The notes: generated from the sequence alone by a model not told the origin. A DNA stretch of 64,000 nt from Arthrobacter agilis (GCF_030816075.1 NZ_JAUSXO010000001.1:2480001-2544000); one strand, 5' to 3'; positions 17,822 through 27,637 are shown, numbered from the stretch's first letter. Numbers and translations are program-made.

Positions 17822-18649
17822 GTGAGCACCCCCATCCCCACCCCATACGAGGACCTGCTGCGCGACGTGATGGCGAACGGCGCGGCGAAGAGCGACAGGA
17901 CGGGCACCGGCACACGCAGCGTCTTCGGCCGGCAGCTCCGCTTCGACCTCAGCGAATCCTTCCCCCTCATCACCACCAAACGCGTGCACTTCAAATCCGT
18001 GGCGCTCGAACTGCTCTGGTTCCTGCGGGGAGATTCGAACGTCCGGTGGCTCCAGGAGCGCGGCGTGTCCATCTGGAACGAGTGGGCGGACGACGACGGC
18101 GAGCTCGGTCCGGTCTACGGCGTCCAGTGGCGCTCCTGGCCCACGCCCGACGGCGGTCATATCGACCAGATCGCCCAGGTGGTCGAGGCCCTGAAGACCA
18201 ATCCCGACTCCCGCCGGCACCTCGTCTCGGCGTGGAACGTCTCGGAGCTGCACAAAATGGCGCTGCCCCCCTGCCACGTGTTCTTCCAGTTCTACGTGAC
18301 GCCGGGTGTCGACGGTGGCCCGGGACGGCTCTCCTGCCAGCTGTACCAGCGGTCCGCCGACACGTTCCTCGGCGTGCCCTTCAACATCGCCTCCTATGCA
18401 CTGCTGACCCTCATGGTGGCGCAGCAGACCGGTCTCGAGCCCGGAGAGTTCATCTGGACCGGCGGTGACGTCCACGTCTACGACAACCACGTGGAGCAGG
18501 TCGCCGAACAGCTGTGCCGGCAGCCGTACCCGTACCCGCGCATCGAGCTGAGGCGGAAGCCGGACAGCATCTTCGACTACACCCTGGAGGACTTCGACGT
18601 GGTCGACTACCAGCACCACCCCACGATCAAGGCCCCGGTGGCGGTATGA
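17822..18649 (+). CDS. thyA: Thymidylate synthase
   Basis: 275 residues starting at GTG 17822. Converts dUMP to dTMP with methylenetetrahydrofolate. The active Cys is at 151 in [10 protein letters not shown], and the [22 protein letters not shown] and [20 protein letters not shown] stretches are the usual substrate-binding loops. The dihydrofolate it makes is recycled by folA, whose start overlaps its stop (ATGA). Confidence 0.96.
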   Translation: MSTPIPTPYEDLLRDVMANGAAKSDRTGTGTRSVFGRQLRFDLSESFPLITTKRVHFKSVALELLWFLRGDSNVRWLQERGVSIWNEWADDDGELGPVYGVQWRSWPTPDGGHIDQIAQVVEALKTNPDSRRHLVSAWNVSELHKMALPPCHVFFQFYVTPGVDGGPGRLSCQLYQRSADTFLGVPFNIASYALLTLMVAQQTGLEPGEFIWTGGDVHVYDNHVEQVAEQLCRQPYPYPRIELRRKPDSIFDYTLEDFDVVDYQHHPTIKAPVAV

Positions 18650-19233
18650 GCGAGGCAACCTCCCCCGGCAGCCTCAGCGTGACCGACGCCGTCGGGTCGC
18701 GTTCCGTGATCGGCCTGATCTGGGCACAGACCGAGAACGGTGTGATCGGCAAGGACGGCGGCATCCCCTGGCACGTGCCCGAGGACATGGCGCACTTCAA
18801 GGCCACGACCACCGGACACCCCGTCATCATGGGACGCCGTACCTGGGAGTCCTTCCCCCTGAGATCCAGGCCCCTGCCGGACCGGACGAACATCGTCGTG
18901 TCCCGTTCGGGCACCGACCTGCCGGGCGCCGTCGTCGTCGGCTCCCTGGACGCCGCGTTCGAGGCGGCACAGGCCGCTCCGGGTGCCGAGGAGATCTGGG
19001 TGATCGGTGGCGGCCAGATCTACGCGGACGCCATGGAGCGGGCCAACGCGGCGCTCGTCACGGTCGTTGAGTCGGCGACCGAGGGGGACACCGTGGCGCC
19101 GTCCCTGGGCGCGGAATGGGCGCTGGCGGCGTTGACGCCGGAAGCCGGCTGGCTCGAGTCCTCCACCGGGATCCGGTACCGCATCAGCCTCTGGACCCGG
19201 TCCGCACAGGAGGCCGCACCAGGCACGGCCTGA
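18646..19233 (+). CDS. folA: Dihydrofolate reductase
   Basis: 195 residues. Starts MSEATSPG with an N-terminal tail of about 15 residues before the catalytic core [33 protein letters not shown] holds the conserved Asp/Glu-like acid and Trp loop, and GRRTWESFP the NADPH site; [16 protein letters not shown] is the last motif. It forms a two-gene operon with thyA through a four-base overlap, and regenerates tetrahydrofolate after thymidylate synthesis. Confidence 0.95.
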   Translation: MSEATSPGSLSVTDAVGSRSVIGLIWAQTENGVIGKDGGIPWHVPEDMAHFKATTTGHPVIMGRRTWESFPLRSRPLPDRTNIVVSRSGTDLPGAVVVGSLDAAFEAAQAAPGAEEIWVIGGGQIYADAMERANAALVTVVESATEGDTVAPSLGAEWALAALTPEAGWLESSTGIRYRISLWTRSAQEAAPGTA

Positions 19234-19367
19234 CCTGCCCGGGTGGCGCGTATTGTCTCGGGCCCGTCGGCCGGGCTGTCGGTCAGTTGGGCCCGGCCGC
19301 TCTCCTACCCCCTGCCCCATCTCCTGGCCCTTGCCCGTCGCTCGACCCCGAGGAGCCGTCCGGACCC

Positions 19368-20228
19368 TCACGACGCGCGGTCGGCCCGCTGATCCGTCGA
19401 GGTCAGGGTCAGGATGGGCAGGTCGCCGTCCGTCTCGATGGCATCCCCACCTCCGTTCCGGCTGTGGTAGCCGGTCGAGAAGTGGCGGACCGTGTGGACA
19501 TCGGCCCTCGGTCCCAGGCTGGTGACCACCCAGTCCCGCTCGTCATCGGTCCGCTCGGCGATCTTGTGGGTCACCTGGAAGGTGAACAGGGACAGGCCGA
19601 CGCTGCGGTCGAAGGTCGCTGCCCCCACGAGGTCGACGTCGAAGCCGCCCGGGAGGACCCAGCCCGGCGGACACACCCAGAAGCGCACATGGTGCCGTTG
19701 GGCCGGGTTGCCGGCCACCTCCTGCTCGAAGGCGAGGTCCTGCTTCTGGCCGAAGACGAACAGTGGGCTCACAGGGGCCGAGGGGTAGCTTCTGCGTAGG
19801 ATCGACGACCTGGTGATCCGCCAGCCGCTCCGGAACGTCAATGGATCGGCCTCGGTCCAGCCGGACGACACCATGGCGGTCCGGAGGCTCTCGGTGCTGC
19901 CGATGACGGCGAGGTTGATCGGGTCGCCGAGGAGTCCGTCGGCGGTGCGGGTCCGTCCGATGAAGTAGTCGGGGACGTAGATCCGGGTGAGCAACCGGTT
20001 GATCCGCGGCACCAGGACATAGGCGGCGAGCGCCCAGATGATCACGAACACCCAGGGCTGGCGGTCGCCGTCGTCCACCTCGTCCAGGAACAGCGCGTAG
20101 ATGGCCCATCCGGAGAGGACCACCACCGCGAGGAAGAGGACACGCTGGCCCAGGAGTACCACGGTGCTCGCAAGCCTTCCGGGTCCTCGTGCCGTGCCGC
20201 GTCGCTGTCCGCGAGGCACCTCGTTCAT
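19368..20228 (-). CDS. LssY C-terminal domain membrane protein
   Basis: 286 residues. Basic N-terminus, two membrane helices (about 25-45 and 60-80), then a soluble LssY_C-like domain with GDPINLAVIGSTESLRTAM and RHHVRFW. LssY proteins occur with lipid phosphatases and in type II-secretion mutants of Legionella, but their biochemical role is not settled. The gene stands alone, convergent with folA and divergent from the TMEM175-like gene. The 134 bp after folA show no gene. Confidence 0.7.
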   Translation of the reverse strand: MNEVPRGQRRGTARGPGRLASTVVLLGQRVLFLAVVVLSGWAIYALFLDEVDDGDRQPWVFVIIWALAAYVLVPRINRLLTRIYVPDYFIGRTRTADGLLGDPINLAVIGSTESLRTAMVSSGWTEADPLTFRSGWRITRSSILRRSYPSAPVSPLFVFGQKQDLAFEQEVAGNPAQRHHVRFWVCPPGWVLPGGFDVDLVGAATFDRSVGLSLFTFQVTHKIAERTDDERDWVVTSLGPRADVHTVRHFSTGYHSRNGGGDAIETDGDLPILTLTSTDQRADRAS

Positions 20229-20268
20229 CCGCCTATCCTAGGTCCGGCCGAGAAGCTAGGCTCGGACG

Positions 20269-20970
20269 GTGCCGCACGCCGAGGACGAACCACCGGGTCG
20301 GAAGGACCTCAGGTCCAGGTACAAGGTACTGCTCACCCGGGGTGACTCCACCGAACGGACCGTGTTCTTCAGCGACGCCGTGTTCGCCATCGCCATGACG
20401 CTCCTCGTCCTCGACCTGGAAGTGCCGGACGGCCTTCCACCCGATCAGGTCGGTGCTGCCCTGGTGCAGCAACTGCCGCATTTCTTCTCCTTCGCACTCA
20501 GCTTCGCCGTCATCGGTAGCGCCTGGCTGAACCACCACCGGAAGTTCAGCGTGATTGTCCGCTACGACTTCCGGTTGCAGGTCCTGAATCTGCTCCTGCT
20601 CTTCTTCGTCGCCGTGCTTCCTCTACCGACCAGCCTGCTCAGCGAGTACGGCGGCAAGGCGTCGCCCTGGCCCGTGGTGGTCTATGCGGCGGTGGTCGCG
20701 GGTGTCTACTCGATGCTGAATCTGGTGTGGGCGTATGCGTGGCGGGCAGGGCTCATGGCGCCCGCCGTCGACCGTGACCTCTACCGCTACGTGCTGCGGG
20801 CGCTGCTTCCCGTACCGCTGGTATTCGCTGCGAGCATCCCCGTCGCCTTCGTGGTGCCCGGAGTCGCCATGTACCTGTGGCTGCTGATCATCCCGGCGGA
20901 CATGGTCGTCCATCGGATAGCCTCCGCGCAGGCAGCAGGACCGGGCCAGAGGCGCGGCGCAGCGGCGTGA
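20269..20970 (+). CDS. TMEM175-family (DUF1211) potassium channel-like protein
   Basis: 233 residues from GTG 20269, six membrane helices. The first helix has the family motif FFSDAVFAIAMTLL at residues 33-46, whose conserved FSD forms the pore filter in bacterial TMEM175 channels. Helix 3 contains GSAWLNHHRKF, another family mark. The bacterial proteins act as tetramers of such six-helix subunits and conduct K+. The last residues are basic. It is divergent from the LssY_C gene with 40 bp between starts. Confidence 0.85.
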   Translation: MPHAEDEPPGRKDLRSRYKVLLTRGDSTERTVFFSDAVFAIAMTLLVLDLEVPDGLPPDQVGAALVQQLPHFFSFALSFAVIGSAWLNHHRKFSVIVRYDFRLQVLNLLLLFFVAVLPLPTSLLSEYGGKASPWPVVVYAAVVAGVYSMLNLVWAYAWRAGLMAPAVDRDLYRYVLRALLPVPLVFAASIPVAFVVPGVAMYLWLLIIPADMVVHRIASAQAAGPGQRRGAAA

Positions 20971-21062
20971 GGACCGGGCCCCCCGGCCCTGCGCCACCCT
21001 GACCGCAGCGGCGCCCCTTCACAAAGGGCGGCTTAGCGAGCGCACCGCCTAAACTGGAAAGC

Positions 21063-22202
21063 ATGACTTCAGCACCCGAGAGTTCCGCCCTGCCGTCCGT
21101 CGGATTCGTGGGCTGGCGCGGCATGGTGGGCTCGGTCCTCATGCAACGCCTGCAGGACGAGGGCGATTTCGCCCGTATCAACCCTGTGTTCTTCTCGACG
21201 TCGGCCGCCGGCGGCGCGGCGCCGTCCTTCGCCGAGGGTGCGGGTACGTTGCAGGACGCGTACGACGTCGAGATCCTCGCGAAGCTGCCGATCATCGTGA
21301 CCGCGCAGGGTGGTGACTACACGTCCGAGGTGTACCCGAAGCTGCGTGATGCGGGGTGGTCGGGCCTGTGGCTCGACGCCGCGTCGACGCTCCGCATGGC
21401 ACAGGACAGCGTGATCGTGCTCGATCCTGTGAATCGATCTGCCATCGATGCTGCGCTCGCCAGCGGTGTCCGCGATTTCATCGGCGGCAATTGCACGGTC
21501 TCCTGCATGCTCATGGGTCTGGGCGGGCTCTTCCGCAACGGGCTCGTCGAGTGGGGCACCTCCATGACCTACCAGGCGGCGTCGGGCGGTGGAGCGCGGC
21601 ACATGCGCGAACTCCTGAACCAGTTCGGCGCACTTCACGGGACGGTCGCCCTCAACCTCGATGATCCCGCCTCGGCCATCCTGGACATCGACCGGGCGAT
21701 CCTCGCCAAGCAACGCCACCCGAGCCTCGAGGCCTCCCAGTTCGGCGTCCCCCTGGCGGGTTCGGTGATCCCGTGGATCGACAGCGACCTCGGCAACGGA
21801 CAGTCGAAGGAGGAGTGGAAGGCCGGTGCGGAGACGAACAAGATCCTCGGAACGGACACCCGCATTCCGTTCGACGGCCTGTGTGTCCGCGTGGGTGCCA
21901 TGCGATCGCACTCCCAGGCGCTGACCCTGAAGTTGACCGAGGATCTGCCGGTGAGCGAGATCGAGTCGATCATCGCAGCCGACAACGAGTGGGTGCGGGT
22001 CGTCCCGAACACGAAGGTGGACACCCTCGCGGGACTCACGCCCGTCGCGGCCACAGGCTCCCTGGAGGTCCCGGTGGGGCGCATCCGCAAACTGGAGATG
22101 GGCCCCGAGTACATCAGTGCCTTCACCGTCGGCGACCAACTGCTGTGGGGTGCGGCCGAGCCGCTGCGCCGGATGCTGATGATCGCCACCGGCAACCTCT
22201 AG
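21063..22202 (+). CDS. asd: Aspartate-semialdehyde dehydrogenase, proteobacterial type
   Basis: 379 residues. Makes aspartate semialdehyde for lysine, diaminopimelate, threonine and methionine. [45 protein letters not shown] with active Cys144 and the end [17 protein letters not shown] track the E. coli enzyme closely; typical actinobacterial Asd (about 345 residues) begins instead with a GATGQVG-like loop. This suggests ancient transfer. No lysC is next to it. A small hairpin at 22264-22283 follows the stop. Confidence 0.93.
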   Translation: MTSAPESSALPSVGFVGWRGMVGSVLMQRLQDEGDFARINPVFFSTSAAGGAAPSFAEGAGTLQDAYDVEILAKLPIIVTAQGGDYTSEVYPKLRDAGWSGLWLDAASTLRMAQDSVIVLDPVNRSAIDAALASGVRDFIGGNCTVSCMLMGLGGLFRNGLVEWGTSMTYQAASGGGARHMRELLNQFGALHGTVALNLDDPASAILDIDRAILAKQRHPSLEASQFGVPLAGSVIPWIDSDLGNGQSKEEWKAGAETNKILGTDTRIPFDGLCVRVGAMRSHSQALTLKLTEDLPVSEIESIIAADNEWVRVVPNTKVDTLAGLTPVAATGSLEVPVGRIRKLEMGPEYISAFTVGDQLLWGAAEPLRRMLMIATGNL

Positions 22203-22263
22203 CGCACGTCATCGCCATTCCGTGATCCATCCGGCCATGCCGGGCGAATCAACGGTGTGACGC

Positions 22264-22283
22264 CCGTCCGCCGTGGCGGACGG
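22264..22283 (+). terminator. Possible short hairpin after asd
   Basis: Nine-base arms 22264-22272 / 22275-22283 (CCGTCCGCC / GGCGGACGG) with a two-base loop and no T run. It lies 62 bp after the asd stop and just before the DUF6194 gene. Weak evidence. Confidence 0.3.
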
Positions 22284-22298
22284 CGGTGATACTGGATC

Positions 22299-22745
22299 AT
22301 GGGCATGGACGAGATCATCGAGGCGATCAGGACATTCGACGGGGTGCTGGAGGTGGCGCCCCGCGAAGGCGACGGTACTCCCCCGATCGCGTGGGGTGAC
22401 CACTTCTTCTACTACTCGCCCGATGGAACCGTGCCGCAGCGCACCCAGCCCTACGCGACGATCGTCACGAAGGACTACCCCGACGACACACTCTCGAACC
22501 TCGATGCGGAGGGCCGGTGGCGACTGAACATCCACGTCGGGTCGGCGAGGGCCCGGGAGCTCACGGGTGACAGAGTGGATGATCCTGATCCCAGTCGGGC
22601 CGACACGATCCTGCTGCATCCGGTCTACGGTCACCTCGGCTGGGTGGCCATCGTGAACCCGGGTAGCCGGACGGGGCCCGCCGTGATGGATCTCCTGCGC
22701 GGAGCCCACGAGGACGAGCGACGGCGCGTCGCTCGCCGGGCCTAG
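22299..22745 (+). CDS. DUF6194 family protein
   Basis: 148 residues, cytosolic, with DEIIEAIRTFDGVLEVAP, GDHFFYYSPDG and RTQPYATIVTKDYPDD, a pattern I recognise as the DUF6194 family. Function unknown; such proteins look like small single-domain binding proteins, with no membrane helix or known catalytic motif. An ATG two codons on (22305) is an alternative start. Its TAG lies within CCTAGG, which also gives the stop of the converging HNH gene. Confidence 0.72.
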   Translation: MGMDEIIEAIRTFDGVLEVAPREGDGTPPIAWGDHFFYYSPDGTVPQRTQPYATIVTKDYPDDTLSNLDAEGRWRLNIHVGSARARELTGDRVDDPDPSRADTILLHPVYGHLGWVAIVNPGSRTGPAVMDLLRGAHEDERRRVARRA

Positions 22746-24617
22746 GCCTGCGGAGCGACGCCGAGCAACGATGGACCGCTGGCACCGCCATCAGCATCGC
22801 TGCGACCGGGCTGGGCGTGCCAGTACCTGTTGCGCCGGGCAGCGGTACCGCGGCGATTCACGTGGGGAGGTGGCGTGAACCACGGGATGCCGTTGTGCGC
22901 TGCCACTGCCCACTGGCCGAGGTGGATGACGTGGTGATGGTGCGCGCACAGCAGGACCCCGTTGTCGATGCTCGTCATCCCGCCCGCGCGACCATGGCGT
23001 CATGTGGTGTGCTTCGCACCAACTCGCAGGGATGGTGCAGTCCGGGAACGCGCATCCTCTGTCCCTCGCGACCAGGGCACGGCGCAGGTGAGGCGGGAAC
23101 AGGCGTGCAGCTCTGCCGATATCGAGGACCTGCCCCTCACCGCCGAGCACGAGCGGGACGATGTCGGCGTCGCATGCGATCCGGCGGATACTGCGGGCGC
23201 TCAGGTGCTCGGTAAAGACGGCCCGCCCGGTTCCGGGTCGATCCGCCGGACCACCGGTTCGAGCACCGCGCGACGGTGCGCCGTGTCCAGCCCTTCGGAC
23301 CCGTTCCAGCGCATCCGAACCGCCCATGGTGCTGCCACCCACCGACGGGCTCCAGCTGCCGGTGTCCGGGACTCCTGACAGCACGTCCGGGTGGGCAAGG
23401 GTTTCCACGTCTGCCACCAGGTCCCTGTAGTCGATCGTCACCATCACCTGCGGCCTGTGCCCGCCGGTCGCCGGCAGGTGCGTGGTGGAGAGGGCGATCC
23501 GGCACGCACCTACCAGACCGTCGAGCATGCTCTGCGCCCGGGTGGGAGCTTCGATGGCGTCCGCAACTGACGATGCGCGGTCTTCGTCGCCCTGCGACGC
23601 CCCGGAGTCTCCGAGGAGGTGAGGATCACCGGCGCCATCGAGCGCTCCGGGGACACCTGGCGTCCCGGGGTGCGCGACCGTTGCGGAAGCAGCGAGCGTC
23701 CTGGCTGCACGGGGATTGGTGGCGGTATTCATGACCGTGGCCAGCTGCTCGAACTGTTCGTCGGTGGCACCGATCTCGAGGATGTGCAGCCCGTGCCGCC
23801 GGCCTCGGAGGAACACTCCCTGCCGTGTCCGCAGGACCTTCTCGGTGGGTTCCTGGCCGTCCTGGTCCAGGACCATCTCCCATCGGCGTGCGACGACACG
23901 CAGGACGTCCTCGTCGGACTCGACTGCCTGCAGCGTCAGATGCTGCTCCATCGACGCCAACTGCTCAGGACGAGCGACGCATCTGACCCGTTCCACCGAG
24001 GAGCAGATGATGGTGGCCGCACGCCCGCTCACGGTGCCCGAACCCAGCGCACGACCAAGGACCGCCAGGGGCGGACCGACAGGACTCCCCGACCGAGCAA
24101 CACCGGGCACCACGTTGTGCGCCAGAACCAGACGGCGCTTGGCCTCGCTTCGGCTGATCCCCAGCCGTGCCCGAAGGTAGTCCGCGCAGTTCCGGAAGCG
24201 GTTCCGGCCAGCGCCGTCCCCAGAACCATCACCGGTGTGCCCCTCGGGGTCCGCTCCCCCGTCAGAGCCGTCCGCAGGGCCGGTACCGGCCCCAGCACCC
24301 CCAGCAGGACCTCCAGCAGTGCCGGCCGGACCCGCTCCCCGGACGAGTTGTTCTGCCCTTTCCTGGAGCGAGCCGACGCCGGTCCGCTGATGCCCCGCAG
24401 CGAGGTCCGCCTCTTCCGCCATACCTGCGGCGAGGACCTGCAGATGGTCGACGATCCGCGAGATGTCCTCGATACCGACGAGCGTCTGCTCCGTCTCGCC
24501 CGTCGACAGGGTCCGGCCGGACCCGGCCAGTCCCTCGGCCACACGCACCAGAACCGAGCGCACGAGCCTCAGGGAGACGTCAGTCTCCTCGGGGTCCTCG
24601 ATCGGTGCGATAGCCAT
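22742..24617 (-). pseudogene. DUF222-HNH endonuclease-like protein, frameshifted
   Basis: The first about 545 residues from ATG 24617 form a DUF222 domain with a Gly/Ala-rich spacer (a low-complexity stretch near residues 95-135) and lead into the HNH motif: CTIPASWCEAHHMTPWSRG. The frame then breaks. A second frame, ending at 22742, continues MTSIDNGVLLCAHHHHVIHLGQ, the rest of the HNH domain. Removing one base at about 22982 joins them as SRGGMTSIDNG, as in intact relatives. DUF222-HNH genes are multicopy in actinobacteria (the mycobacterial 13E12 repeat family). Either a recent inactivation or a base-calling error; the truncated frame would lack the last HNH residues. Confidence 0.78.
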
Positions 24618-24665
24618 ACCCGATTTTATCGAACGTACTTACTATTCCGAAGGGTGGACCGCCAT

Positions 24666-24732
24666 TGTGGAGGAGAGGTGGACCACTGCTCCTCCACACC
24701 CGGCGGCCACACCTCGGGTGTGGAGGAGCAGT
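24666..24732. repeat. Nested inverted/direct repeat of TGTGGAGGAG
   Basis: TGTGGAGGAG occurs at 24666-24675 and 24719-24728 on the plus strand, and inverted at 24689-24698. The last two lie in a perfect 18-bp inverted repeat (24685-24702 / 24715-24732) with a 12-nt loop. The 171-bp gap between the HNH start and the orphan gene at 24789 is AT-rich near 24620-24650. Could be a two-way operator or an alternative RNA hairpin. Confidence 0.65.
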
Positions 24733-24788
24733 CACGGAGCATCGACGCTGGGACACAAAAGGTCGGAGGGCCCGTGCAGGATGAGCGC

Positions 24789-25217
24789 ATGGACAACGTG
24801 AACGCAGACACCATCCTCCGGCGCTTCTTTGCGGCGAGCGGTCACGTGCAGCACCCAGAGAGCCTGCTGCGGTACGAGCGCGTACAGGGCCATCTCCGCG
24901 ACTACCTCGAGCTGGTCGCCGCGGCCCGGCTGACGGACGGCGAGCAGGAACTGCTGGCCCTCGAGCGACAGTTCGGGACGGAGACCCCCTACGTGCAGGT
25001 CATGGGCGCGCGGGACCTGCTGCACGCCCTGCCCGACTTCCTCGCCGCCCCGCATCTCCTCCCTGACTTCCACGATCGGCTGGCACAGATCAGCGTGGCA
25101 TCGCGCCTCGCACAGTGGCTGTGTTCACGGCAGCTCGTGCAGCGGGAGGACAGCTGGGAGGACGTCGTCCTCACACGCGCCGCTGCGGAGCAGGCCCGGC
25201 GCTCCCCCGCCCTCTGA
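24789..25217 (+). CDS. Hypothetical cytosolic protein
   Basis: 142 residues, mostly helical, starting MDNVNADTILRRFFAASGHV with no membrane segment. Upstream GCAGGATGAG may serve as ribosome site. No family recognised. It carries a Glu-rich middle (ELLALERQFG) and a positively charged end. It is divergent from the DUF222-HNH gene, across the repeat at 24666-24732. Codon usage is G/C-ended at third positions, which supports coding. Confidence 0.6.
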   Translation: MDNVNADTILRRFFAASGHVQHPESLLRYERVQGHLRDYLELVAAARLTDGEQELLALERQFGTETPYVQVMGARDLLHALPDFLAAPHLLPDFHDRLAQISVASRLAQWLCSRQLVQREDSWEDVVLTRAAAEQARRSPAL

Positions 25218-25308
25218 CAGGCAAAGGCGTCGGCGCGCAGGCGCGCCTGTCATGAGCCCAGCCACGCGCCCGGCTACGCCGCGCCCCGTTGCACCACGCG
25301 GAGGAGGC

Positions 25309-26400
25309 CTACAGGGTGCAGTTGATCAACAGCGGCTCCGGCTCCAGCCGGATACCGAACGCCTTCTCCACGCCGTCACGGACCAGGCGGGCCACGGCCA
25401 GGAGATCCGACGCCGATGCGCCTCCCCTGTTGGTCACGGCGAGCGTGTGCTTCGTCGACAGCGACGCACGCCCGCCCGCCGCGGCATGTCCGTCGTCGTC
25501 GGCGAGTCCGAAGCCCTTGGAGAAGCCGGCATGCTCGATCAGCCAGGCAGCACTGAGCTTCACCCGACCGTCCCGCCCGGAGGGGTACCGCGGAGCGTCC
25601 TCCGGCAGGCGGTCGGCGACGTCCTCGGTGACGATGGGGTTCGTGAAGAACGAGCCGGTACTCCGGGTGTCGGCGTCCGGTCCGTCGAGCACCATGCCCT
25701 TGCCCCGTCGCAGCTTGAGCACTTCCCGCCGCACGTCGTTCGCGTAGGCACGGGCTCCGACGTCGATGCGGAGCGCACGGGCGAGCTCCGCATACCGGAT
25801 CGGCTTGCTCAGGCGTCCCAGTCCGAGCTGGAACTCGACCGACAGCACCACGTAGCGCGGCGAGCCGTTCACCGTGCTGCGCTTCAGGAGGGAGTCGCGG
25901 TAGCCGAACTGCAACTCGAAGTTGGTGAAGCTCTTGATGCGGTCGGTCTCGCGGTCGTAGGTCCGCACGGTGGCGATGGTCTGGGAGACGTCCGCGCCGT
26001 AGGCCCCGACGTTCTGCACGGGCGTGGCGCCCGTGGACCCGGGGATACCGGAGAGCGCCTCGAGTCCCGAGAACGCGTGCATCACGGTGTAGCGGACCAG
26101 GTCGTCCCAGTCATGGCCGGCCTGCACGTTGACCATGACGCCGCCGCAGGTCGCGTCGTCGTCGTTGACCGTGAAGCCCGTGGACCTGATGTGCACCACG
26201 GTGCCGTCGAAGCCGTCGTCGCCGATCAGCAGGTTGGACCCGCCGCTGATGATGAGCAGCGGCTCACCGACCGCATCCGCCGCACGGACCGCCTCCACGA
26301 TCTCCTGCTCGGTCGAGACCTCGACGAGCGTCCGCGCAGGACCTCCGACGCGCGCGGTCGTCAGGTCCGCGAGGCGCGTCCCCGTCATCGGGGCCGTCAT
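25309..26400 (-). CDS. murB: UDP-N-acetylenolpyruvoylglucosamine reductase
   Basis: 363 residues. FAD enzyme that reduces the enolpyruvyl group on the way to UDP-MurNAc, in peptidoglycan synthesis. FAD-binding stretch PLLIISGGSNLLIGDDGFDG and the GIPGSTGATPVQNVGAYG and FGYRDSLLK motifs are all present (the type I form with the Tyr loop). The C-terminal end has KGFGLADDDG, then the substrate Glu loop. Its start lies within the last codons of the hot-dog dehydratase upstream (ATGA overlap), so three genes form one operon. Confidence 0.95.
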   Translation of the reverse strand: MTAPMTGTRLADLTTARVGGPARTLVEVSTEQEIVEAVRAADAVGEPLLIISGGSNLLIGDDGFDGTVVHIRSTGFTVNDDDATCGGVMVNVQAGHDWDDLVRYTVMHAFSGLEALSGIPGSTGATPVQNVGAYGADVSQTIATVRTYDRETDRIKSFTNFELQFGYRDSLLKRSTVNGSPRYVVLSVEFQLGLGRLSKPIRYAELARALRIDVGARAYANDVRREVLKLRRGKGMVLDGPDADTRSTGSFFTNPIVTEDVADRLPEDAPRYPSGRDGRVKLSAAWLIEHAGFSKGFGLADDDGHAAAGGRASLSTKHTLAVTNRGGASASDLLAVARLVRDGVEKAFGIRLEPEPLLINCTL

Positions 26401-26837
26401 GGAAGCCTCACCACGGCCTGCGCCTTCACGAGGACCTTCTGCCCCGCGAACGTCACGGTGAGGTCGATGCGGGCCGTGGACGCGTCCGCGTCGACCGCAC
26501 CGACGACGCCGGCCACCTCGACGACCGCCCCGGGCTCGCCGGGCTGCGCCGTGGTGTCGTCGACGACGACGGGCTTGGTGAAGCGCGTCTGGTAGTCGAC
26601 GACAGCGGCCGGGTCTCCCACCCAGTCGGTCACGAGCTGGACGGCGGCACCCATGGTGAACATGCCGTGGGCGATGACACCGGGCAGTCCGACCCCCTCG
26701 GCGAAGGCCTGGTTCCAGTGGATGGGGTTGAAGTCGCCCGATGCCCCGGCGTACCGCACGAGGTCCTGCCGGGTGATGCCGATGGTGGTGGAGCCGATCT
26801 GCTGACCGACCTCGAGGGTCGCGAGTGACACTGCCAT
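26397..26837 (-). CDS. MaoC-family hot-dog dehydratase (HadB-like)
   Basis: 146 residues with the (R)-specific hydratase motif YAGASGDFNPIHWN (Asp35 and His40 as the catalytic pair) and the IAHGMFTMG stretch. It resembles HadB, the catalytic subunit of the mycobacterial fatty-acid dehydratase. Its partner lies immediately upstream, and murB follows. In Arthrobacter, which has no mycolic acids, the substrate is uncertain and may be a short or branched acyl chain. Confidence 0.82.
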   Translation of the reverse strand: MAVSLATLEVGQQIGSTTIGITRQDLVRYAGASGDFNPIHWNQAFAEGVGLPGVIAHGMFTMGAAVQLVTDWVGDPAAVVDYQTRFTKPVVVDDTTAQPGEPGAVVEVAGVVGAVDADASTARIDLTVTFAGQKVLVKAQAVVRLP

Positions 26838-26839
26838 GG

Positions 26840-27289
26840 TTACTGGTCCTCTCCGCGGACGAGGATCGACGACGTCGTGGTGGCCGTCGGTTCTCCGTCG
26901 ATGGTGGTGATCTCGGCCCGTGTGGTGATCATCGCCCCGCCCCCCATGGCGCGCACCTGGTCCACGTGCAGTTCGGCCACCAGCTGGTCCCCGGCGATGA
27001 TCGGCCGGTGATGGATGAAGCGCTGGTCCGCGTGCACCACGCGGGTGAAGTCGATGCCGGCGCTCGGGTCGCCGATGAGCTGCGCATCGGCCCGCTGGGC
27101 CACGATGATGGCGAACGTGGGCGGCGCCACGAGGTCGGCGTGACCGAGAGCAGCTGCGGCGTCGACGTCGTAGTGCGCACGGTGCGTCGCCTTCACGGCC
27201 CGCGCGAAATCGCGGATGGCCTCACGGCCCACGGAGTAGGTCTCTCCCGCGGGGTAGCTGCGCCCCTGCAGGTCGGGATTGATGGTCAT
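26840..27289 (-). CDS. N-terminal MaoC-like dehydratase (HadA-like)
   Basis: 149 residues from ATG 27289, with GGAGG five bases upstream. A hot-dog fold with LVAPPTFAIIVAQ and FTRVVHADQRFIHHRPI, as in HadA/HadC, the non-catalytic partner of HadB. It ends two bases before the HadB-like start, consistent with a heterodimer. No catalytic Asp/His motif, as expected for this subunit. Confidence 0.82.
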   Translation of the reverse strand: MTINPDLQGRSYPAGETYSVGREAIRDFARAVKATHRAHYDVDAAAALGHADLVAPPTFAIIVAQRADAQLIGDPSAGIDFTRVVHADQRFIHHRPIIAGDQLVAELHVDQVRAMGGGAMITTRAEITTIDGEPTATTTSSILVRGEDQ

Positions 27290-27374
27290 GGGTCCTCCGA
27301 TGGAAGCGGCGTACGGCATTACCTGCGGTACGTGGGCGGTGGGGGTACGACGCCGGGCGCCGACCGGTAGCGGG

Positions 27375-27605
27375 TCAGCGCTGGTCCTTCATGCGGCGGC
27401 GGACGTCGCGCGAGCGGACCACCATGCCCGCCAGGTGGCACACCATGCCGACGACGATGATCGGGATACCCGTGAACACGAGGGCACCCTGCCCGGTGGC
27501 CGCTCCGATGACCGCGATGACGATACCGATCGCCGTGGTCACCAGCGCTGAGACCACCAGCTTGCGGTACAGGTCCGAACCGGTCTCCCAGGGCGTATTC
27601 AGCAT
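27375..27605 (-). CDS. Small membrane protein, DUF3188-like
   Basis: 76 residues with two hydrophobic helices (about 17-37 and 42-62) and a basic tail, RSRDVRRRMKDQR. The shape and size fit small DUF3188-type proteins; I give this as a likely, not sure, match. It lies between the hot-dog pair and the DUF2797 gene on the same strand. Function unknown. Confidence 0.65.
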   Translation of the reverse strand: MLNTPWETGSDLYRKLVVSALVTTAIGIVIAVIGAATGQGALVFTGIPIIVVGMVCHLAGMVVRSRDVRRRMKDQR

Positions 27606-27637
27606 GATCCGATTCTACTGCCGAGCGGGACCGGCTC

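Noticed and set aside
24618..24650. Possible LexA/SOS box near the DUF222-HNH start (TCGAACGTAC)
   Set aside because: Only one half matches the actinobacterial CGAAC-N4-GTTCG pattern; the other half is missing.
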